Origin: Dehalococcoidia bacterium
GTDB taxonomy: Bacteria > Chloroflexota > Dehalococcoidia > JAENJB01
DNA: 7,581 bases
Direction: 5' to 3'
Assembly (NCBI GenBank): GCA_016844565.1
Contig: JAENJB010000112.1
Coordinates: forward strand, 1 to 7,581
This document shows, piece by piece, positions 1-4,571 of the stretch. The notes under the pieces were generated by a model. The model ran no database searches, was not told where the DNA came from, and worked only from the letters and a program-made list of their open reading frames with translations. Each line of letters begins with the position of its first letter. The stretch's first letter is position 1. The translations under genes and the position numbers were made by a program.

Positions 1-599
1 CGGTAGGATGGCGGCGGGACATACGCCGGATAGCCAATGGGAAGAATGACATATATCTTGAATTCAGTGGGTATGCCCAGGAGGTGCTTGATCTCGAACT
101 CCCGCGGCGGGTAGGTAGTGGTCAGCCAGGCCGTACCCAGCCCGAGCGAGGCGGCTGCCAGACAAATCATCATGGCTGCGTTGCCCACATTCATGTGGAA
201 AATATCCCATTCCCCGTCCAGGAACTGGTTCACCAGTACCGAGGCCTGAAAGGTCCTGGGGTCGCCGCAGACTACGATGACGGCGGAAGCGCTGTTCACC
301 AGTTGGGCCTGGTTCTTGGCGCCATCTGCCAGCGCACCGGGCTGACGATACTCCGGGAAGCGGGTCAGCTCAAATTCATAGCTATGGGACGTGCGTTCGT
401 GGATTATCTTGGCAATCTTCGCCTTAACGGGCGCGTCCCTGACCACCACGAACTCCCAGGGCTGACCGTTGCCACCTGACATCGCCCATCGGCCCACCTC
501 TAGCACCTTCTCTATATCGGCGTCCGACACCGGGTCTCGCTTGAACAGACGAATACTTCTCCTCCGTCGCGCTATGTCCAGCATCACATCGTAGTCCAT
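1..599 (-). CDS. Nitroreductase-family FMN flavoprotein (3' end missing)
   Basis: Reading leftward from ATG at 599-597, 199 codons are open to the window edge, so only the last part of the protein is missing (the family is usually about 200-230 residues). Seen: an N-terminal RRRRSIRLF segment (residues 11-19) matching the FMN-phosphate-binding RRSxRxF motif; SGGNGQPWEF (41-50), the flavin-contacting S-x-x-N-x-Q-P-W/F signature; and a helix with GLGTAWL followed by LLGIP and a VILPIGYP strand, all in the order typical of the family. Family members use NAD(P)H to reduce nitro groups, quinones or flavins, or remove iodide; the natural substrate cannot be told here. The start is fixed by AAAGGAG at about 605-611, about six bases upstream. 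The receiver-domain gene lies 141 bases upstream in the same direction, so co-transcription is possible; no convincing promoter of its own was seen. No signal peptide; cytoplasmic. Confidence 0.9.
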   Translation of the reverse strand, partial: MDYDVMLDIARRRRSIRLFKRDPVSDADIEKVLEVGRWAMSGGNGQPWEFVVVRDAPVKAKIAKIIHERTSHSYEFELTRFPEYRQPGALADGAKNQAQLVNSASAVIVVCGDPRTFQASVLVNQFLDGEWDIFHMNVGNAAMMICLAAASLGLGTAWLTTTYPPREFEIKHLLGIPTEFKIYVILPIGYPAYVPPPSY

Positions 600-740
600 A
601 CCTGCTCCTTTCGACAGACTATTTGTTACTCACTCAGCACTCCGCCAACGGACGCCCGACAGGCGGTCACTTCCGATGGGGCAGACTGCTTCGCCGCCAG
701 GAAAGCAAGATAGTGAGATACAGGGAGACTGACAAAAGAG

Positions 741-1142
741 TCAGCCGCCACTCTGTTCCAACAAGCGATAGACCAGCAACGAAAGGTCTCCGGCGCCGCA
801 GGATCTGGGCAGGAGGTCTACAGCCCGACAAGCCAGCGCTTGTTCCTTATCCTGAAGGGTAAAACCGTCAGCTACCAGCACCACAGGTATGTCTCTCAGC
901 AAGAGGTCGCCCTTGAACGTGGCTAGTGCCTGTCGATAGGTCTGCCCGGGAAGCGTCGCATCGAGAAGAATGAGGTCGCACTTCTTAGTCTTGATAGCAT
1001 TGACGCCGTCGCGAACACTGTCCGCTATCACTACCTGATGACCATCCTCCCGCAGGACAGAGCCCGCGAAATGAAGAAAGCCAGCGTCGTCGTCGACGAT
1101 GAGTACTGACCTGGCCCGCCTCTTGTTGTATGCTGGCCTCAT
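741..1142 (-). CDS. Stand-alone response-regulator receiver (REC) domain protein
   Basis: The 133-residue product is almost entirely one REC domain. Strand 1 is SVLIVDDD (12-19), giving the acidic metal-binding cluster; the expected phospho-acceptor is D61 in LILLDATLPG; IPVVLVADG (85-93) is strand 4 and VDLLPRS (108-114) is strand 5. No DNA-binding or enzymatic output domain follows, so it resembles CheY/Spo0F-like single-domain regulators that act by protein contact. Oddities: the conserved switch Thr/Ser is Val90 and the conserved Lys is Arg113, so phosphorylation-driven switching may be altered. The frame is open upstream to 1190, but I chose ATG 1142: it has a purine-rich GGGGGAAG just upstream, and the good promoter at 1162-1190 would lie inside any longer version. 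The stop is TGA at 743-741. No histidine kinase is visible nearby. The fold assignment is secure; the pathway is unknown. Confidence 0.85.
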   Translation of the reverse strand: MRPAYNKRRARSVLIVDDDAGFLHFAGSVLREDGHQVVIADSVRDGVNAIKTKKCDLILLDATLPGQTYRQALATFKGDLLLRDIPVVLVADGFTLQDKEQALACRAVDLLPRSCGAGDLSLLVYRLLEQSGG

Positions 1143-1161
1143 GGTCTTCCCCCTGTTTCCA

Positions 1162-1190
1162 ATTATACACGACCACTCCACCCCCCACAA
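1162..1190 (-). promoter_or_regulatory. Sigma-70-like promoter of the receiver-domain gene
   Basis: On the minus strand there is a perfect TATAAT (1167-1162) preceded, after exactly 17 bases, by TTGTGG (1190-1185; 3 of 6 matches to TTGACA). Transcription would begin near 1155, leaving a short leader of about 13 bases that still contains the purine-rich ribosome binding site before ATG 1142. The position supports the chosen start codon. Assigned by eye from the consensus. Confidence 0.6.
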
Positions 1191-1216
1191 TCCACTCCAC
1201 CGCCGGGGGTAAGGGC

Positions 1217-1245
1217 CTGGAAAATCGCCGTGAATATGCTAAAAT
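1217..1245 (+). promoter_or_regulatory. Candidate extended -10 promoter for the small plus-strand gene
   Basis: TGCTAAAAT at 1237-1245 is an extended -10 element (TGn followed by TAAAAT, 5 of 6 to consensus). A weak -35, CTGGAA at 1217-1222, lies 17 bases upstream. The start would be near 1252, giving a leader of about 66 bases before ATG 1318. It sits back to back with the promoter of the receiver gene in a 175-base divergent intergenic region. Confidence 0.45.
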
Positions 1246-1317
1246 GGCGACGAAGGGGAAACTAAACTGGTCGAGATTTCCTTTGATTTAACCCTTAAGG
1301 TGGAGGTGAGGTCAACT

Positions 1318-1599
1318 ATGAAGGCATCGGCGTCGTTTGCCCGGGCGGAGGATGGGATGGTGGTGGCCACACTCCATATCCAGCGCACAGACAACGACCC
1401 CTTGAAGCTCCTGATCAATATGGATGGTGAAAAAGTATTGTTCACCACTGAGACCAAGGAGCATACCCTCAGCAAGACCTTCAACCCGACGGATGTTGGC
1501 GGAGCCGAGAAGTGGGCCAGAAAGTTGACCGACAACATCCGGAAGCAGGTCGAGGTCTACCGCATCAAGCTCCCCGAGGACTTCGAGGCCGAGTTCTAG
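1318..1599 (+). CDS. Small conserved-looking protein of unknown function, 93 residues
   Basis: I do not recognise the family. The product has a polar N-terminal half with alternating hydrophobic residues (MVVATLHIQRTD, KLLINMD, KVLFTTE at about residues 14-47), suggesting beta strands. It is followed by a likely amphipathic helix (about residues 58-76, including EKWARKLTDNIRKQVEVY) and an acidic tail ending EDFEAEF. No signal peptide, membrane segment, cysteine pair or metal motif is visible, so it is probably a soluble cytoplasmic protein. The start is ATG 1318 because GGAGGTGA at 1302-1309 gives an excellent Shine-Dalgarno at 8-base spacing. A GTG at 1300 in the same frame lacks one. The frame stays open upstream to a TAA at 1240 and reads like protein there (see findings). 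It is divergent from the receiver gene and convergent with the peroxiredoxin gene, with 12 bases between the stop codons. Confidence 0.7.
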   Translation: MKASASFARAEDGMVVATLHIQRTDNDPLKLLINMDGEKVLFTTETKEHTLSKTFNPTDVGGAEKWARKLTDNIRKQVEVYRIKLPEDFEAEF

Positions 1600-1611
1600 G
1601 CCGTAGTCCGA

Positions 1612-2211
1612 CTACAGCTCTTTCGCGTGAGCTGCCAGATACTCCGCCACTCCCGCCGTGGTGGGCTTCATGCCCGGCTTGCCCTCTTCCCAGTTGACCG
1701 GACAGACCTCACCGAACTTCTCATGGAACTGGATGGCATCCACCATGCGCATGGCTTCGTCCACATTGCGTCACAGCGGCAGGTTGTTGACCAACTGGTG
1801 CTGCACCATTCCCTGCTTGACCATGATGAATGTGGCCCGCAGGGCTACCGCCTCGTCCACCAGGACATCGTAGGACCGGGCAATGGACTTGGTGAGGTCG
1901 GACACCAGAGGATAGCGCACCTGCCCGATACCGCCGCGCTCCACCGGGGTATTCTTCCACGCCAGATGCGTATACTGACTGTCCACCGAGACGCCAATGA
2001 CCTCGGCGCCGTGCTTTCTGAATTGCTCCAGCCTGTGATCAAAGGCAATAATCTCGGACGGGCAGACGAAAGTGAAATCCAGTGGATAGAAGAAGAGGAC
2101 AACACACTTGCCGCGGTAGTCGGACAACCTGAAGTTCTCCTTGATATTGTTGTCACCCATAACCGCAGCAGCCTGGAAATCGGGGGCCGGCTTGTTGACC
2201 AGTACGCTCAT
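1612..2211 (-). pseudogene. Typical 2-Cys peroxiredoxin (AhpC/Prx1 type) interrupted by an in-frame TGA
   Basis: Peroxiredoxins reduce hydrogen peroxide and organic peroxides with a reactive cysteine and are recycled by thioredoxin-like partners. The peroxidatic site is present: P43, T47 and C50 in FYPLDFTFVCPSE, with R125 in the ALRATF strand. Codon 147 (1773-1771) is TGA, where relatives have the conserved Gly of LPLGRNVDE. Beyond it the same frame continues without shift: RNVDEAMRMVDAIQFHEKFG, then the resolving C170 in EVCPVNW, ending TAG at 1614-1612. The total of 199 codons matches the family length. A 146-residue product would keep C50 but lose C170 and the C-terminal arm, so it could not form the usual intersubunit disulfide. 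The start is secure: AAGGAGGT at 2224-2217, about five bases before ATG 2211. This may be a true nonsense mutation, a leaky stop (UGA followed by C), or a base-call error. Confidence 0.85.
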
Positions 2212-2246
2212 CGAATACCTCCTTAAATGATTGGGATACCTAACTG

Positions 2247-2276
2247 ATACTCATTATTAGTAATCATAATGAATAT
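2247..2276. promoter_or_regulatory. AT-rich palindrome, candidate Fur/PerR-type operator of the peroxiredoxin gene
   Basis: The 11-base arms ATACTCATTAT (2247-2257) and ATAATGAATAT (2266-2276) are inverted repeats with one mismatch around an 8-base centre. On the minus strand, 2269-2255 matches the PerR box consensus TTATAATNATTATAA at 10 of 14 defined positions. It lies just downstream of the expected transcript start of the peroxiredoxin gene, where a bound repressor would block transcription. The regulator identity is inferred from base composition, symmetry and the target gene; no regulator gene is in the window. Confidence 0.5.
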
Positions 2277-2287
2277 TACTTGTTGTC

Positions 2288-2296
2288 ATTATAACA
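2288..2296 (-). promoter_or_regulatory. Extended -10 promoter of the peroxiredoxin gene
   Basis: The minus strand reads TGTTATAAT (2296-2288): a perfect TATAAT with the TGn extension, which can work without a strong -35. A perfect TTGACA lies at 2306-2301 but only 7 bases away, too close to pair with it. Transcription would start near 2281, giving a leader of about 70 bases that contains the palindrome at 2247-2276 and the Shine-Dalgarno. Confidence 0.55.
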
Positions 2297-2321
2297 GCCT
2301 TGTCAAGAGCCCTCCTTGGCC

Positions 2322-2350
2322 TTGACGCGAAACCTTGCCTGGGATAATAT
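2322..2350 (+). promoter_or_regulatory. Candidate promoter of the hydrolase gene
   Basis: TTGACG (2322-2327, 5 of 6 to consensus) is followed after 17 bases by TAATAT (2345-2350, 4 of 6). An alternative -10, GATAAT at 2343-2348, has a 15-base spacer. It is oriented toward the hydrolase start at 2436 and lies about 30 bases from the divergent peroxiredoxin promoter. Consensus match only. Confidence 0.35.
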
Positions 2351-2435
2351 CGGAGCGCATCCGGTCGCCCACCATCCGGGGCATTGGCTTCCCGCAAGGT
2401 CTGCAACAACTTTCAAAGGGAGGACGGAGAAGGCT

Positions 2436-4020
2436 ATGGTTGACATCCTGCTCGAAGAGAATGTCCTCGTCCCAATGTGCGACAACATCAGCATCGCGGC
2501 GGATATTTTCCGACCTGACGTGCCCGGGAAGTTTCCTGCCATACTCTCCATGTCCCCGTATGGCAAGGAGATGCAGCGCTATCCCGGAGGACACTTCTCC
2601 TCCGTGGAAGCAGGACCCACGAAGTACTTCGTCTCCCACGGGTATGCCCATATCATCGCCGATTCCCGGGGCTCGGCGCCCTCGGGAGGTCAGTGGGCCC
2701 TCTCCTCGGCCGAGGAGCAGCAGGACGGCTATGAACTGATCGAGTGGATCGCCCAGCAGCCCTGGTGCAATGGCAGTGTGGCTATGGTTGGCGGCTCCTA
2801 CTACGCGCAAATTCAGTTTCTGGTGGCGGCCACCCAGCCGCCACACCTGAAGACCATTGTCCCTTTCAACGGGTGGACAGATATCTATCGCGACCTGATT
2901 TTTCACGGTGGATTATTGCACGGGTTCTTCCCCGTCTGGTTGTCATCGGTATACGAGAGGGTGCAGGCAGAGCTGGGCTCGATGGCGCCGGAGAAGTGGC
3001 TCCCACGTCGTGGCAAGGAATCCTACCGATGGCCCTTACTACTGGGAGAGGGGCGTCACCACCAGATTCGACAAGATAAAAGTGCCCGTTTACCATATGC
3101 TATCCACCTCCACTTACAATCACTACCGGAGTCAACTGGTCGGCTATACCAAACTGTCCTGCCCACAGAAACTGATGATAATCGCGGGAAGCCTTCGCCG
3201 CGCCATCTATCACGAGGCCATCGCCGCCGAGATTGTCCGCTGGCTCGATTACTGGATGAAAGACATCGATACCGGCATCATGAAAGAGCCTCCTCTGACG
3301 GTGTTCGTCCAGGGCTCGAACGAATGGCGCTACGAACTCGAGTATCCCCTGAAGAGAACAGAGTGGACGAAGCTATACCTTCACTCCGGCGCGGACCGGC
3401 CCGCCTCCCGGCCCCCATACGGGAGGTTAGGGCGAGATCTGCCGGACGATGAACCACCCGACGAATACGATTATCCAGAATCGGACGCCGCCGTCGAGGC
3501 TAACCTGCCGGTGGTGGCCTATTGCACACCGTCAGCATCGGAAGACCGGGAACATATCGGGCCGGCAAGCCTTACCCTCTATGCTTCCTCGTCGGTGGCC
3601 GATGCAGCCTGGATCATCAGGATAGACGACGTGGCGCCGGACGGCACCTTCAAGATGATCAGCAAAGGATGGCTCCGGGCTTCCCACCGGGAAGTGGATG
3701 AGGCGCGCTCAAGTCCGGGGATACCTTTCCACCCTCACACCAAACCCTCTCCGCTGGAGCCCAACAGGGTTTACAAGTTCGAGATAGAGATCTGGCCTCT
3801 ATGCCGTAATTTCAAGGCAGGACACCAGTTGAGGCTGCGAATAGCGAGCAGCGACTCCCGCGCCATCGATGTTGGCAACTTCCACTCCGTGCTGGAGCAG
3901 CCCTACAGGCTCACCATCCACCACAGCAAAGAGTATCCCTCCCACCTTCTCCTCCCGCTCATCCCGCGTGCCGCGCCCGCCGCGCTCAAGCCGAAGATCA
4001 ATTACACGCCAAAGTACTGA
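2436..4020 (+). pseudogene. CocE/NonD (peptidase S15-like) alpha/beta-hydrolase, frameshifted
   Basis: Members hydrolyse esters or N-terminal X-Pro peptides with a Ser-Asp-His triad; the substrate here is unknown. Starting at ATG 2436 (GGAG at 2426-2429), the first frame gives the family N-terminal half: SPYGKE (40-45, oxyanion Tyr), ADSRGSAPSGGQW (75-87) and nucleophile S121 in GGSYYA. Near 3012-3020 the homologous reading moves forward one base. Dropping one G of the pair 3017-3018 joins ..LPRRGK to NPTDGPYYWERG and gives a continuous protein of about 527 residues. The second frame carries KIKVPVYHM, RWLDYWMKDIDTG, and the C-terminal jelly-roll with LTLYASSS, DDVAPDGTFKMISKGWLRASHRE and GHQLRLRIASSD, ending TGA at 4020. 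The family Asp (GWYD) reads TYN228 and the family His (GPWxH) reads AGSLRR, so the triad looks lost too. It stops two bases before the stop codon of the convergent metallopeptidase gene. Confidence 0.85.
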
Positions 4021-4022
4021 GT

Positions 4023-4376
4023 CTACCACCCCATCTTCTTTAACTGCCGGTCATCGATACCGAAGTGGTGGGCTACCTCGTGGATGATGGTGCGTTCTAT
4101 CTCGGTCGCGATCTCCTCATCGGAGCGGCACATAGCCTCGATGGGCTTCTGGAACAGGGTTATCCGGTCGGGCATGGCCAGGTTATAGTTCTCTCCCCGC
4201 TCGGTGTGGGGGACGCCCTCGTAAAGACCGAGAATCTCGCTGCCCCTCCGCCCCCGCTGCTCCACTGTGGGCCTATCCTCCACTAATATGTCCACGTTCT
4301 CCAGGCGGAGTTTGAACTCCTCCGGCAAGCTCTCCACCGCCCGCCGGGCCAGCTCCTCGAATTTCTCTCTGGTCAC
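4023..4376 (-). CDS. Small zincin-like metallopeptidase family protein (HExxH), 117 residues
   Basis: The protein matches the short bacterial 'metallopeptidase family' (Pfam PF06262 type). The N-terminal helix is REKFEELARRAVESLPEEF, followed by a strand ending DILVEDRP (29-36), the characteristic LGLYEGVPHTERG (49-61) and DRITLFQKPIE (70-80). The zinc site HEVAHHFGIDD spans 99-109 (H99, E100, H103), and the C-terminus QLKKMGW is typical. Family length is about 110-140 residues, so it appears complete. It is presumably a cytoplasmic zinc protein; no substrate is established for the family to my knowledge. I chose GTG 4376 because AAAAGGAG lies four bases upstream and homology begins there. 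The frame stays open to 4520, but that upstream part is mainly the palindromic repeat and gives a spurious low-complexity sequence. Tail to tail with the hydrolase, two bases apart. No clear promoter was seen. Confidence 0.85.
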   Translation of the reverse strand: MTREKFEELARRAVESLPEEFKLRLENVDILVEDRPTVEQRGRRGSEILGLYEGVPHTERGENYNLAMPDRITLFQKPIEAMCRSDEEIATEIERTIIHEVAHHFGIDDRQLKKMGW

Positions 4377-4433
4377 CGAGCTCCTTTTACCCTCACCTGT
4401 CCGAGCCGTCTGCAACGAAAGACCAGCACCCCC

Positions 4434-4511
4434 TGTCATTCCGAGCCTGTCGAGGAATCTGTCCTGCCATCTCCGAACAGTGCAGACCCTTCGACTTCGC
4501 TCAGGGTGACA
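4434..4511. repeat. 78-bp palindromic intergenic repeat (REP/MITE-like)
   Basis: The element begins TGTCATTCCGAGC and ends GCTCAGGGTGACA. The outer ~28 bases of each side form an imperfect inverted repeat: TGTCA, then GAGC, GTCGA and TCTG recur in matching order on both arms. When translated it gives the familiar spurious HPERSRR / DRFLDRLGM peptides seen in many environmental genomes, where this sequence recurs between genes; that recurrence is recalled, not tested here. RNA from either strand could fold into a long hairpin, so it may mark or stabilise the end of the dikinase transcript. No transposase is present. Confidence 0.75.
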
Positions 4512-4526
4512 TGGTATCAAGGCCTG

Positions 4527-4564
4527 GGCGGACGTGGTGCTTCTCCGGAAACACTCACTCCGCC
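4527..4564 (-). other. Inverted repeat just downstream of the dikinase stop
   Basis: On the transcript side, GGCGGAGTG (4564-4556) can pair with CACGTCCGCC (4536-4527), with one bulged base and a 19-base loop, starting eight bases after the TAG stop. There is no T-tract after it, so it is not a standard intrinsic terminator. It may serve as a transcript-end structure together with the neighbouring palindromic repeat. Confidence 0.3.
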
Positions 4565-4571
4565 GACCAGA

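Noticed and set aside
84..479. Plus-strand open frame opposite the nitroreductase
   Set aside because: The minus-strand frame carries clear nitroreductase motifs throughout; this is its antisense shadow.
600..740. Promoter or terminator between the receiver and nitroreductase genes
   Set aside because: Only weak, badly spaced -35/-10 matches and no stable stem followed by T residues were found; nothing beyond the ribosome binding site is supported.
1603..1615. GTAGTCCGACTAC palindrome between the convergent stop codons as a terminator
   Set aside because: Only about four base pairs can form with a usable loop, and there is no T-tract on either side.
1771..1773. Selenocysteine at the peroxiredoxin TGA
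   Set aside because: The TGA stands at a conserved Gly position, not at the peroxidatic or resolving cysteine, and no SECIS-like hairpin is evident just after it.
1627..2226. 199-codon plus-strand open frame opposite the peroxiredoxin
   Set aside because: The minus strand encodes unmistakable peroxiredoxin motifs on both sides of the TGA; the plus-strand product shows no recognisable features.
2288..2306. TTGACA (2306-2301) as the -35 partner of TATAAT (2293-2288)
   Set aside because: Only 7 bases separate them, far below the 16-18 required; the extended -10 explains the promoter better.
2289..2906. 205-codon minus-strand open frame opposite the hydrolase start
   Set aside because: It is antisense to well-matched hydrolase sequence, and no family motif is visible in its product.
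4377..4520. N-terminal extension of the metallopeptidase to an ATG at 4520
   Set aside because: The extra 48 codons are mostly translation of the palindromic repeat; a GTG with a good Shine-Dalgarno lies at 4376, where family similarity begins.
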